NCBI RefSeq assembly: GCF_041537925.1
Contig: NZ_JBGOSH010000010.1
Span: forward strand, 1-64,000
Direction: 5' to 3'
Source of the DNA: Ruegeria_C sp041537925
GTDB taxonomy: Bacteria > Pseudomonadota > Alphaproteobacteria > Rhodobacterales > Rhodobacteraceae
Length of the DNA stretch: 64,000 nucleotides
Shown here: one piece after another, positions 54,522 to 63,460 of the stretch
How the letters are laid out: every line of letters begins with the position of its first letter
How positions within the stretch are numbered: the first letter of the stretch is position 1
The notes under the pieces: model-generated
What the model was told of the DNA's origin: nothing
Databases searched by the model: none
Seen by the model: only the letters and a program-made list of their open reading frames with translations
Made by a program: the position numbers and the translations under genes

Positions 54522-55514
54522 CTAAATCTTCCGGAGTTCCGCAAGACGCCTGAAATGTGCACCCGTTGCCGTCAACTTGCAGCCTCCATAGAAAACAGCC
54601 GAATGCCACATGTGCTCATGCTCGCTTGGTGCAATTAGCCCGTGGCGGTTACACTGCTGTAATTCGCGATAGACTCTGACGTTTTCCTTGCTGATCGGGA
54701 TGCTCTTCAGGCGCTCAGCCTCTTCGCCCCTATCCGGTTCAAACGACGGATCGAGCGCAAACACATGGCTCGCGCTTGGAAAATAGTCAGGTAGCCGTCG
54801 AAGAACCTCCTTCGGGACCTTGGGTGACACCGATCTGAGTGTTATGAATGTCTGCACGTTGGCCTTGTAAATTGGCCGCTGCTCAAAAGCCCCCAATGTC
54901 TGATCCACGTGAGCATAAAGTGAAGCGGGCGTGATCCTGCCAAGGACATCGCTTGCCGCACCACTGAGCCCGTCAAGCATGATGTCAGTAAATTTACCAT
55001 GCCCGCCCTCCTCAGCCGCAACGCCGTCTTTATGACAAGCTGTGAGTATAGTGACGCCATTCCCAATGGCGTTCACTCCTTCTCGGCCAAGGCCCGTCAC
55101 TTCTCCAGCGAAGCCGGATTGACAACTGTCGAGAAGAATAACTGATGACTTGATTTTGGGATGCGCTTTATTCGCCTGTTGAAGGATATCTACAAGACTA
55201 ACTCCCCAGTGCGGGTCACTTCCATCTTGTGTCACCAAGTGTCCATTGTTCGTTACCTCATTAAGGATACCGTGCCCGGCGAAGTAAAACAACGCCGTCT
55301 CCGCTTCACCGCTAAAAAGCCTACCTATCGCATCGGAGAGCAATTTGGCCGTTACTTCCACCTCACTACTGATTAGTTTTTGAACTTCGAAGTTGGGATC
55401 GCCATTACCGTCGGTTTCCAGCAAGGTCGCAAACTCAATCGCGTCATTCACGCAACCGGTAAGTTCATTTGGATGCGGGTAGGCATCAATGCCAACAACA
55501 ACTGCCTTTTTCAT
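54522..55514 (-). CDS. Caspase-like (C14) protease, TIR partner; type IV Thoeris-like effector
   Basis: The 330-residue protein starts MKKAVVVGIDAYPHPNELTG, the classic start of bacterial caspase domains. The catalytic dyad is His81 in FYFAGHGIL and Cys131 in ILLDSCQSGFAGE. The domain ends near residue 230. The C-terminal part (ENVRVYRELQQCNRHGLIAP, then HSAVFYGGCKLTATGAHFRR) looks like a small winged-helix module, perhaps for sensing. The TIR gene lies four bases upstream in the same operon. By analogy with the reported TIR plus caspase-like Thoeris type, a TIR-made nucleotide may activate it to cleave host proteins. Its stop is 10 bp from an IS5 end. Confidence 0.88.
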   Translation of the reverse strand: MKKAVVVGIDAYPHPNELTGCVNDAIEFATLLETDGNGDPNFEVQKLISSEVEVTAKLLSDAIGRLFSGEAETALFYFAGHGILNEVTNNGHLVTQDGSDPHWGVSLVDILQQANKAHPKIKSSVILLDSCQSGFAGEVTGLGREGVNAIGNGVTILTACHKDGVAAEEGGHGKFTDIMLDGLSGAASDVLGRITPASLYAHVDQTLGAFEQRPIYKANVQTFITLRSVSPKVPKEVLRRLPDYFPSASHVFALDPSFEPDRGEEAERLKSIPISKENVRVYRELQQCNRHGLIAPSEHEHMWHSAVFYGGCKLTATGAHFRRLAELRKI

Positions 55515-55518
55515 GATG

Positions 55519-55905
55519 TCACCCGAGACGATTGAGGAAGTTTACGATGTTTGGCTCAGACCAGAGATTTATCTGCAGCCCAGAAATGACAGACGGCAGA
55601 GTTTGCAATTTCTGTTCTGGCGCAGTGTAGCCGTGAATCAACATCAAAGGAACGCTCTCTTCGATTGCACACTTCAACTCCCAAAGTTGCCCATCGGCCT
55701 TGGGAGTATTGGGCGTGATGATACCAATCATACCGCGACAGCTTTTAATGCGCGCCCTGCAATTAGTTTTCCAACTAGAATCCCATGCCTGCTTCACTGA
55801 AAAGTCAGTGAATTCTATAGCGTTCCGCGTATTGTTCTTCTGGCCCACCAGAAAATCCCGCAAGACCTTATCCTCAACTGCAAAACTGATAAAAACCCGT
55901 GCCAT
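55519..55905 (-). CDS. TIR-like (ThsB/MTH538-type) domain protein
   Basis: The 128-residue protein starts MARVFISFAVEDKVLRDFLV and is a single TIR-like domain: FTDFSVKQAWDSSWKTNCRA, then IKSCRGMIGIITPNT and GQLWELKCAIEESVPLMLI. Glu76 in LWE is at the place of the catalytic glutamate. This is the DUF1863/MTH538 type used by ThsB, which makes a cyclic ADP-ribose isomer upon phage infection. It is the first gene of the two-gene operon with the caspase. A GGCGAGGCGACG ribosome site precedes the ATG. Confidence 0.87.
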   Translation of the reverse strand: MARVFISFAVEDKVLRDFLVGQKNNTRNAIEFTDFSVKQAWDSSWKTNCRARIKSCRGMIGIITPNTPKADGQLWELKCAIEESVPLMLIHGYTAPEQKLQTLPSVISGLQINLWSEPNIVNFLNRLG

Positions 55906-56451
55906 CGTCGCCTCGCCATAGATTAAAGTTACTAAATCTTAAACTACTATAGCGAGTGGTCTCGCGCTGGGCTACAGCGATATATTGTTCGGAACGCTAT
56001 TGACCATGCTCAACAACGCTTGGGCCTACGGCGGCGACGTTTTGCGGCATTGGTCCTTCCTTGACCTCTGCCATACCGAGACGCGACTGCTGCACTGGTT
56101 CTGCTGTGGCGCTGCTACAAGCCCTTGAACGGTGCCTCACCGATATGCGCACCGATTGAGCGATGATCGGACAGCTTGCCGCGCGCATCCAAGTCATCAG
56201 GCACGACCCCGCTTTCGGCATTGTCGTGCAGCACCTCCAACACTGGGTCAGACATAGTCTTATCATCCCGCTTGGCCTGCGTGATGTGCGGGCGTCCGAA
56301 CAGGTCGCGATCCACCTCATAGCTGCGCGAATTTCCAACTGGAGGGACCCCCCCCCCCAAATCTTGAAGCGTAATGCAGAGGGTTTTCTCAAACAACTCA
56401 TGAGTCGTCTTGCTCGAAGCTACTCACGATCCGGTCAGAGCGAATGCACCG
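55906..56451. other. Spacer between two caspase operons with a poly-C tract and degenerate frame
   Basis: It contains the promoter of the TIR-caspase operon. On the minus strand, 56115-56396 reads MFEKTLCITLQDLGGGVPPV, then FGRPHITQAKRDDKTMSDPV and VVPDDLDARGKLSDHRSIGA, which looks like an eroded protein that I do not recognise. An uninterrupted run of 11 C at 56348-56358 lies within it. The remainder is A-T rich near 55920-55985. Confidence 0.5.
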
Positions 56452-57327
56452 CTAAGGGATCGCTTCGATGATGGCCTTGGCGACCCGCATGTCGCTCAGA
56501 TAGCCCGCGATGCTGTGCGGATTTTCCGTTCCATTCTCAACATCCGAGATGTTTTGTACATCAGGACCAAAGTCCGATGCGTCAAGGGCAGGACGCAACG
56601 CTACAAAATCCTCAGGATCGGCAGCATTTACCCATCGTGAGACATCCGCCGGGCGTACTCGTGGCTTGGTAAAGCCTTTACGAACTACGTCGATTCCAAG
56701 TGGTGATCCCAGCGTGAGCCAAAGAGGCGACTGCCTTGGTCGACCATTCCTAGCAAACTCGCGCAACAGTGCGTATGACACGATAGTCCCGAGCGAGTGC
56801 GATACTATGATTGCCGGTTCGTCGTCTTCGAATACAGGACGCACCTTGTCGTTTACGAGATCGTGTACGTATTGATTGCGAATATACGCGTGGGCTTGAC
56901 CTAGCATACGCAATGCAATGGTTCCCTTCATGGGCGAGACGTTCTCGATACTGCGAGCAATGGCCTTCAGCCATTTTTTGTGTGGTCCTTTGCCCATTGG
57001 CACCGTCGTTTCGGTTGCTTCTGCCTCGATGTCTGCCCTAGTAACTCCAATGATACTGGCCATTTCCTCCAGTGCCTCAACAGCAAATTCATCGAAATCG
57101 TCGCTCGCATCTTCAGCACCCATCGCGAGGGTCTCCGATTTCAGCCATGGTGAACTGTTTGCGCCGAGTAAGTCTCCATAAAAAACCGCTTCGATCCTGC
57201 TTAGGTGGTCGAGGGGATCGTTGTCTAATTTTGACAAGATTGTTCGTAACGGTGTCAGCCATTCATCGAGAATCTTCTGTTCGCTTTTTCCCTCTTGTGA
57301 AATGCCGTGAACCAGTATCATTCGCAT
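56452..57327 (-). CDS. Alpha/beta hydrolase (lipase-like), second gene of the caspase-hydrolase operon
   Basis: The protein has 291 residues from the ATG at 57325-57327 behind AAGGACAGCACA; a TTG at 57342 is also open. It begins MRMILVHGISQEGKSEQKIL, with HG near the oxyanion hole. Ser178 is in the nucleophile elbow IIVSHSLGTIVSYALL, as in lipases. LTLGSPLGIDVVRKGF follows, and NAADPEDFVALRP and NPHSIAGYL may supply the acid and histidine. There is no signal peptide, so it acts in the cytoplasm or is released on cleavage. It lies 26 bp after the caspase gene. A membrane-lipid target is possible but not shown. Confidence 0.85.
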   Translation of the reverse strand: MRMILVHGISQEGKSEQKILDEWLTPLRTILSKLDNDPLDHLSRIEAVFYGDLLGANSSPWLKSETLAMGAEDASDDFDEFAVEALEEMASIIGVTRADIEAEATETTVPMGKGPHKKWLKAIARSIENVSPMKGTIALRMLGQAHAYIRNQYVHDLVNDKVRPVFEDDEPAIIVSHSLGTIVSYALLREFARNGRPRQSPLWLTLGSPLGIDVVRKGFTKPRVRPADVSRWVNAADPEDFVALRPALDASDFGPDVQNISDVENGTENPHSIAGYLSDMRVAKAIIEAIP

Positions 57328-57353
57328 TGTGCTGTCCTTCAAGTGGATCGGGG

Positions 57354-59243
57354 CTAGTTGTTTGCCCCGTCAGGGGTAAGATTTTGCCCTTTATCGGTTA
57401 TCTCAGCGAGCGCGAGCAGTGCGTCTCGTCCTTCGCGCTTCACCAAGCTGAAAGGCCCTGCGCCAAGGTGTGGCAGTGTTTTCAAGGCGAGACCACGCCA
57501 TTCTTCGGCGCTTTCGTCGCAATCGGCTGTTTCGATTGCGCTCCAAGCTTGGCGCAACCAAGGGACTCGTCCTGCAACTGGATGGTTAACTACTTCTTGG
57601 GTCGCGCTGAAAGTGTAGTTCCGCTCACGCTCGACTTCCGAACGAGGTTCTCTAGGTTTGGTAGCAGGGACGTCGGCGTATAGGCCATCTTTCTTGGCAA
57701 AAAGGCGCCCCCCACCGAATAAAACAATATCGAGCGGGATAGGTTGACCGTTTTGTGCGTAGAAAGCCGCAATAGAGCGCAGACCCTTGGTATCGCGTAT
57801 TGAATCGTAGAACTGCGCGACAACCGCTCCCAGTGTGATCACTTCATGCTTACCCAATCGCAACATAGCCGCGGCATCCACGATCTCGCCCTCGGTAATC
57901 AACCCCGCTTGCAACCTGCCAAGCAGAGCAATAACGTCCCTCCCTTCATACGCGGGCGCGAATAGTTTTCTATGAAGTACATTGGTAGCCCCGTGCTCGA
58001 AGACATGCATTGCGGTGACAAAGTTCTGAACGATGCAAGCATAGGCAAAGTTGCCGTCGGCGAGCTCGACAACGACATCCGCCCACAACATTGGATCATG
58101 TTCGTCACTAAGCTCGAGACGATACCAATTCGGAGGTAGGAAATCCTGCGAGAGCGAGCCCTTTGAAGCGCGAACCTTGCGGATCTCGGCTCCACTGAAG
58201 CAGATCCCGCAGCCGGTCTCAAAGTGATCGCGAACCTCGGCTTCGGCCGCAGCGGCGTAGGCTCGTTGAGTCGCAAGGCGATTTTCTCTAAGCTCTTCAG
58301 TAAGATTGCTAACAAGCGGTTGCTCAGTACTCGCGGTTAGCTTAACTCTAGGCACAGTTCTGCGAGCTGGTGAACTACCCGCACCGTCTGTAGCAAACGA
58401 AATGGTTTTGCCCCCCCTTGATCCGCGCGTTCCTGACGATTCAGGCTTGGCTGGCCCTCCGGTTTTTGGCGAGGAGTAGTAAATTCGATCAGTGTAGAAA
58501 CCTGGTCGTGGGCGCGGTTCCATGCGAACGCCGTACTTGCCTGCTTCGTTTGCGAGATTGTCCTTCAGATACATTGCCAATGTCTGGCTGGTGACATGAA
58601 GGCTACCGTCGATCTTCTCGAAGTATTTCTCAGGGGCATCGCCTTCCAGTGCGTCGAGCATCACTTCGGTGAAAAGACAAAAAGCGTCTTCCTCATCCTT
58701 CGCTTTTATCATGAAGGCCTGGCTGCCGGCGTCGACTGGAAAAAAACGGTCGAGTTCGTAGTCCCGGCGGTCTTCTTCGAGCTTGTCGAAAATTGGACTG
58801 CCGACGACTTCGATAAACTTGGCCGAAAATTCTTGGCAAGCATCGCCGATTATAGTCACCTGTTCTGGACCGTAATATTCAAGCATGCGCTGTAATGACG
58901 AAACCTTAACGGCTTCGGTTGGGCGGTTGTCCCAGTTGCTGAGCATCCAGTTCTGGTCGTCGATACCAAGGGCCGCACCATGACCAGCGAAAAAGATAAT
59001 CAGTCGGCGCAGCACAACCCTGTTTGTGACCTCCTCAATAACCTTGGTAATTTCTGTGCGTAGTAATTCTGTCGTAACCTCTGTGAAGATGGCATCATTT
59101 ATCAGCAGCGGAATATAGCCATTGGCCTCAGCCCAAGCCGCCATCCGCTCAGATGCCTTGATCGCCCCCGGCAGTGTGCTGAGTCCGCCGTCAGGCCTTG
59201 AGACGGCAATCGAAACAAATATACGATCTCGGCTATGAGGCAT
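57354..59243 (-). CDS. Caspase-like protease with long C-terminal region
   Basis: The protein has 629 residues from the ATG at 59241-59243, preceded by GATGGAGAGTGGAA; GTG at 59249 is an alternative. Residues 5-245 form the caspase domain with His88 in LIIFFAGHGAALG and Cys136 in TIIGDACQEF. A low-complexity linker follows (about 275-310, SSPKTGGPAKPESSGTRGSR). The C-terminal 330 residues are unrecognised, with GCGICFSGAEI, FAYACIVQNFVTAMHVFEHG and VPWLRQAWSAIET. The last part may be a sensor. It starts an operon with the hydrolase. The linker is a plausible self-cleavage site. Confidence 0.88.
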   Translation of the reverse strand: MPHSRDRIFVSIAVSRPDGGLSTLPGAIKASERMAAWAEANGYIPLLINDAIFTEVTTELLRTEITKVIEEVTNRVVLRRLIIFFAGHGAALGIDDQNWMLSNWDNRPTEAVKVSSLQRMLEYYGPEQVTIIGDACQEFSAKFIEVVGSPIFDKLEEDRRDYELDRFFPVDAGSQAFMIKAKDEEDAFCLFTEVMLDALEGDAPEKYFEKIDGSLHVTSQTLAMYLKDNLANEAGKYGVRMEPRPRPGFYTDRIYYSSPKTGGPAKPESSGTRGSRGGKTISFATDGAGSSPARRTVPRVKLTASTEQPLVSNLTEELRENRLATQRAYAAAAEAEVRDHFETGCGICFSGAEIRKVRASKGSLSQDFLPPNWYRLELSDEHDPMLWADVVVELADGNFAYACIVQNFVTAMHVFEHGATNVLHRKLFAPAYEGRDVIALLGRLQAGLITEGEIVDAAAMLRLGKHEVITLGAVVAQFYDSIRDTKGLRSIAAFYAQNGQPIPLDIVLFGGGRLFAKKDGLYADVPATKPREPRSEVERERNYTFSATQEVVNHPVAGRVPWLRQAWSAIETADCDESAEEWRGLALKTLPHLGAGPFSLVKREGRDALLALAEITDKGQNLTPDGANN

Positions 59244-59790
59244 TTCCACTCTCCATCAAATGCGACTCAGTATGGATGCACCGATTTGGTCGAGGCCATC
59301 TTAAAGTTGCGTCTTAGGGCGTGTCTCTACTTTTTCTTGTTCAGGGTTTTCAACTGAGACGTTTATGCTGGCACGCAGTCAGGAACCGCATTCTGGAACT
59401 AAATCATCGGGCTTGTCGAAATTGTAATAGTCTCGATTGGGGCAGGGAGTGGCGAGCGGTTCGGGCCAATGTTGTGTGGCGCTAACCCACAGGGCCACAC
59501 CAGCCGCCTGACTGAAGAAGACAGATGCGGCGACAAGGTGACGCCGCGAAAGAACGCAAGGGTAAACGTGAGTGATGATGATCGAACGGATCCGCTGCAA
59601 GAACACCCCGAGGTGATGTCGGGGCTACAAAGCTCATCCGTCTGTTTGGGGCCCTGATGTGCTTGTCGGCCAGCTGTTTGCACCTTACCGTGCCATCAAT
59701 AGAATAAGACTGCCAGTAATGCCGTTTGCTGGCTTTCTTCAATTGGATTTGAAAGTCTTCTGAGAACTGGAGACTGAAAGGGATCTATCA
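59244..59790. other. Divergent spacer; promoters expected, small frame inside
   Basis: It separates the caspase operon (minus) from the membrane protein gene (plus). It contains the leader GATGGAGAG and a possible 75-residue frame at 59379-59606 (listed separately). No other gene is seen. Confidence 0.5.
59379..59606 (-). CDS. Possible small exported protein
   Basis: A 75-residue frame from GTG (59604-59606). RRHLVAASVFFSQAAGVALW resembles a signal or anchor segment, followed by HWPEPLATPCPNRDYYNFDK with cysteines near the end. It has no family likeness that I know and only a weak ribosome site. Confidence 0.3.
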   Translation of the reverse strand: MFLQRIRSIIITHVYPCVLSRRHLVAASVFFSQAAGVALWVSATQHWPEPLATPCPNRDYYNFDKPDDLVPECGS

Positions 59791-60840
59791 ATGAAAGGAA
59801 AAGCACTCAGGCTAAAGGATCACTTCCAAATACATCAAGACAAAGAGACTAAGTGGCTAATCTGGGGTACGGGACCCTTTATCGTGTCGCTGTTGTTGTT
59901 TGTTACAGGGTGTGTAGCGGGCGGGGGCGAGGTGATTCTTGTCGGTGTCCTCTTGTGGTTCCCCTCATTGATATGGGGAGTAATATATCATTTTCTGATC
60001 TATAGCCCCTATGACGTTGACCTGAATATCTCGAATAATGTGGCCGATGGTTGGGCGAAGTTAGTGGAATCTGACGCCGAATGGGACAACACGAGTGGGA
60101 CGAATTATTGGCCGACCAGCGCTGAGATACTCAAAATGTTCCAACGTCACATTGAAGATGATGCTTATCAGGATAAAACATTCTTTGGGTATTCTCTTCT
60201 CTTGAGGCCTTTTGAGTTTGACAGTTCTGTCAAATTCTCAGAGGGGCAGCAAAACGAACACCTATTTTCTATTTTGGGACGCGACCAAAAGTCGTTTGAG
60301 AAGAAACTTGCCGAGTCTCTTTTTGAAGTTTTGCCTCTTGTCGCCGTCGACAACAAAATTTCTCAATCAGGACCGAGCGCTGTGACTTTATCCGAAGACG
60401 ATTGGAAGGATAAGGTTCGACACCTAATACGAGATGCAGCCGTAATTTTTGCCATCCCTTATCCGGGCGATGGATTGCGTTGGGAGATTGAGCAGATTGC
60501 TCAAATGGGTTTGCTTCCGAAGGTGATCTTTGTGGTGCCGCCCGGTGGTCTATATCCCTCGGGTTCTCGACCACCTGAAGTGAGAACGGAAGAAGATTTT
60601 TTTGTCTCTCTTGCTCTTAATTTTCGTGATGATAGAGAAGATGCAGCCATGTTTTCTCTGGACGCAGACAAAAAGGTAGTGTGGAAACATGTAACAGATT
60701 TATTCACTACGTCAGCCGAAGTCGAATTCAATGTCCATGCTCTGCATATCGAACAGAATCGAATTGTGTTGGCTTTGCGCTCTTATTTGCGCGCCGCTTT
60801 GTTGAAAAATCCAGTCTCAACTTCTCTCAAGCCAGAGTGA
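59791..60840 (+). CDS. Membrane protein with a TIR-like cytoplasmic domain (putative effector or sensor)
   Basis: The 349-residue protein has two helices near the N-terminus (LIWGTGPFIVSLLLFVTGCV, about 23-42, and EVILVGVLLWFPSLIWGVIY, about 47-66) and a soluble C-terminal part. That part shows FFGYSLLLRPFEFDSSVKFS, FEKKLAESLFEVLPLVAVDN, then KVRHLIRDAAVIFAIPYPGD and LRWEIEQIAQMGLLPKVIFV. The order beta-LLRPFEFD, helix, W-E near a strand, helix, beta-VIFVVPP is that of TIR-like or SLOG-like folds; Glu232 in WEIEQI is a candidate catalytic residue. It is divergent from the caspase operon and inside the same IS-bounded cargo. Confidence 0.7.
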   Translation: MKGKALRLKDHFQIHQDKETKWLIWGTGPFIVSLLLFVTGCVAGGGEVILVGVLLWFPSLIWGVIYHFLIYSPYDVDLNISNNVADGWAKLVESDAEWDNTSGTNYWPTSAEILKMFQRHIEDDAYQDKTFFGYSLLLRPFEFDSSVKFSEGQQNEHLFSILGRDQKSFEKKLAESLFEVLPLVAVDNKISQSGPSAVTLSEDDWKDKVRHLIRDAAVIFAIPYPGDGLRWEIEQIAQMGLLPKVIFVVPPGGLYPSGSRPPEVRTEEDFFVSLALNFRDDREDAAMFSLDADKKVVWKHVTDLFTTSAEVEFNVHALHIEQNRIVLALRSYLRAALLKNPVSTSLKPE

Positions 60841-60865
60841 ACCTCGTAGTCTTATCGCCATCTAT

Positions 60866-61583
60866 GGGCTTTGTTGCACAAATGGCGTGATGGGATTCAC
60901 TGTATGAATCCAGCGTGATAGCTGCAGGCATGAGCAGTTGGGCCCCTACAAAGTACAAGACCAAGAATTGGTCGCCTTATAATGACAGCTTAAAGCGGCG
61001 CGGATCGTTGTCGATCTGGTTTGATCCCGAGATGGTTTGGGTGCCACCGCCGAGCGGCAAGCGCGGTCGGCAACAGAAATTCAGTGACGCCACCCTTCAG
61101 ACTTGTCTGACGCTGAAGGTCTTGTTTGGTATGCCGCTGCGGCAGACAACTGGGTTTGTCCAGAGCCTGTTGCGGCTGATCGGACTGGACTGGGCAGTGC
61201 CTGATTTCAGCACGCTGTGCCGCCGTCAGAAGACGCTGAACGTGAACCTGCCGTATCGTGGCGGCACTGGTCCGCTGAACCTCCTGATTGATAGTACGGG
61301 CATCAAAGCCGAGGGAGAAGGCGAGTGGAATGCCCGCAAGCATGGCGGCCCCAAACGGCGCATCTGGCGCAAGATACACATAGGTATCGACGAAGAACCG
61401 CTAGAGGTTCGGGCAGTCGAAGTCACCAGCAGCAACATCGGTGACGCTCCCATGTTACCCGACCTCCTGAACCAAATCCCTCCCGACCAAGACATCGGCA
61501 GCGTTACCGCCGATGGGGCGTATGATACCCGTAAATGTCACGAAGCGATTGCCGCCAGAGAAGCCCACGCGGTGATCCCACCG
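60866..61583 (+). mobile_element. IS5-type element fragment B, right edge of the caspase cargo
   Basis: It begins GGGCTTTGTTGCACAAATGG at 60866. The transposase start MSSWAPTKYKTKNWSPYNDS follows and the copy is the inverted twin of fragment A. It breaks after AAREAHAVIPP at about 61583. The truncated ends of both fragments lie outside the cargo. Confidence 0.88.
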
Positions 61584-61637
61584 CCTACTTTCTTATAAAT
61601 CAGGATAAACGCTGACGGTGCAGGAGCTAGGCAACGC

Positions 61638-62505
61638 CTACTCTAGCGTCCTCAGAATGTCTGCCCGCTCCACCGCGCGTCGCAACGCATGGTTCGAAAC
61701 CCGCACATAGATCTCCGTGGTCCTGAGATTGGCGTGCCCCAGCAAGGCCTGCACCATCCGGATATCTGTATCTTCTTCGACTAGCAGCGTTGCCGCCGAG
61801 TGCCGGAACCGATGCGGGGTCAGATGTGGCGCAATGCCCAAGCGATGGGACAGCGCGCGGAGCCGCTTTCGAAAGGTTTGCGACCGTAGCCGACGACCGA
61901 CTGCGTTCAGGAAGAGCGACGATTTTGGAGATCCTTGCATGGCGCGGTCGGTGCAGTACCGCCGAAACGCGTCCTGCAGCTCCTCATTCGGCACAAACAC
62001 AATCCGTTCCTTGTTGCCTTTGCCGTGCACGATTATTTGGGAGGCGTCGGTGGAGACATCGCGGATCTTCAGATTGGTAAGTTCACTGATGCGGAGGCCA
62101 GTCACGATGAGCAGCTTGATCATCAAGATGGTGATCGCGTGATCGGTGGCGAATGCTCGGTTAGTAAGCAGCACATTGGCCGGTCCGGTTTCCGCATGCA
62201 AGACGGCTTTCAGTGTCTCACGGTCGATCGGGCGCGGCAGGCGACGCGGAATCCGGACCGAGATGCGGACGTCGGCGAAGGGCGAGGGCAGGGCGCTGTT
62301 CCGGTCTGCGCGCCAGGCGAAGTACGATTTGAGGGTGACCAGCCGCCGCTCGATGGTCGCGGGCTTAGCGTCCAAATCATCGCGCAAATGGCGATGGTAG
62401 GCGAGGATGTCGTCTTTCGACAGTGGGTCGGCGAGCTGATGGTCTTTGGTGAAGCGCGCAAAGGTGCGCAGATCTTGGGCGTACTCGGTTATGGTTCGGA
62501 CGGCC
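61638..62505 (-). pseudogene. Tyrosine recombinase (XerC/D-type integrase), N-terminus lost
   Basis: The intact part includes LAYHRHLRDDLDAKPATIER (core-binding domain) and the catalytic domain with TGLRISELTNLKIRD (first Arg), IIVHGKGNKERIVFVP (Lys), LTPHRFRHSAATLLVEE (His-x-x-Arg) and LLGHANLRTTEIYVRV (Tyr). Upstream of 62505 the frame hits a stop and different sequence, so the first residues are missing. It ends about 55 bp from fragment B of the IS5-type element. It may have carried the cargo. Confidence 0.82.
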
Positions 62506-62721
62506 GATGATGTTTATATCAAGATTGGATATGACGGATCTGTCACGCGCCAGAGTGAGGCGGACGAAACCTCCGTGGACGCCGATGGGTCGGTGTTCAA
62601 ACGGACCGATTACGCGGAAGCCCATATGTCCGGCGACGGTGTTAATGTATCCCGCCGCACAGCCTCCCATGTCGGCGCCATCACCGAGGATGGCGTGGTC
62701 AGCAAATCTCGGAGCGAGTAA
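62491..62721 (+). pseudogene. Hypothetical repeat-like protein, 5' end cut by the integrase
   Basis: The frame reads ADDVYIKIGYDGSVTRQSEA, then ETSVDADGSVFKRTDY and HVGAITEDGVVSKSRSE. The DGSV repeats suggest a small beta-rich protein. The first codons belong to the integrase region, so the 5' end is doubtful. A strong terminator follows. Confidence 0.5.
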
Positions 62722-62770
62722 CGGGTATCTGCACCCGCCACCGCTTTTCTCGGTCGTGGCGAGAACAACT

Positions 62771-62796
62771 GGCCCGCTTAGGCGGGCCGTTTTTTT
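62771..62796 (+). terminator. Intrinsic terminator
   Basis: GGCCCGC-TTAG-GCGGGCC (62771-62788) followed by G and seven T. Confidence 0.93.
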
Positions 62797-62893
62797 GAAG
62801 GTGAATGCCAACACTGAGCCCGGAACAGACAGAGGTGTGATATTGCTGCGCCAACGCGCAATTCACACACCATTTCCTCAGGAGGTATACGGT

Positions 62894-63460
62894 ATGCGTC
62901 CTCTCTGCTTTGCATCATTGATGGCTTTGGCCGCTCCGGTAGCAAGTCAACCCGTCGACCCGGATAATTGCGGCCAGTGCGCCGGGTCTGATTTTCTCGA
63001 CCAATGCCTTATACAGAGCTGGGAGGCCTCCCATAACGGACCAGCGGCCTGGATGCGCGCCCGAGGCATTCCTTTCACCATTACCGGCGAGTCCGCATAC
63101 ATCATTACCTTTCATCCCGACGGTGAATTCGTGATGGAGCCTTACACCTATACCTACTCTGTCAGTGCATCAGGCCATACGGCCACCGGTGATGGCGAGA
63201 CCACGGGTGGTCGCGGGTGTTGGTCGACTGTCAGTCCCAATACCCTGAACCTCTGTCACGTTGGTGATGGGCCCAAGATCAGTGTCACCGTGCGGATGCC
63301 AACAGGGCAAATCATCAACAACAACAATTCAATGTTTCAGAAGTCGACATCGGCCTGGCGATATTTCTGCGAAGAGAGCGGCGGACTGACGCTCGACATA
63401 GCCACGAGTCCCAGTATGGGTGCGATGAGTGTGCGTATGCACCGTCGTCCACCACCTTGA
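62894..63460 (+). CDS. Secreted hypothetical protein with cysteines
   Basis: The 188-residue protein starts at an ATG after CAGGAGGTATACGGT. The signal peptide is MRPLCFASLMALAAPVASQ. The mature part contains CGQCAGSDFLDQC, FTITGESAYIITFHPDGEFV, TGGRGCWSTVS and YFCEESGGLTLDIA; the cysteines may form disulphides in the periplasm or outside. No family is recognised. It has its own ribosome site after a terminator, so it is probably independently expressed. Confidence 0.72.
   Translation: MRPLCFASLMALAAPVASQPVDPDNCGQCAGSDFLDQCLIQSWEASHNGPAAWMRARGIPFTITGESAYIITFHPDGEFVMEPYTYTYSVSASGHTATGDGETTGGRGCWSTVSPNTLNLCHVGDGPKISVTVRMPTGQIINNNNSMFQKSTSAWRYFCEESGGLTLDIATSPSMGAMSVRMHRRPPP

Noticed and set aside
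21355..59262. A shared 14-base leader (CATTTGATGGAGAG, minus strand) before the three-Cys gene (21355-21368) and the long caspase gene (59249-59262).
   Set aside because: Many 14-base matches are expected by chance in 64 kb, and this one covers a Shine-Dalgarno region, which favours similarity. Not enough for a shared regulator.
62507..62893. Upstream part of the frame that ends at 63460.
   Set aside because: It crosses a strong terminator; the ATG at 62894 has a good ribosome site and signal peptide.
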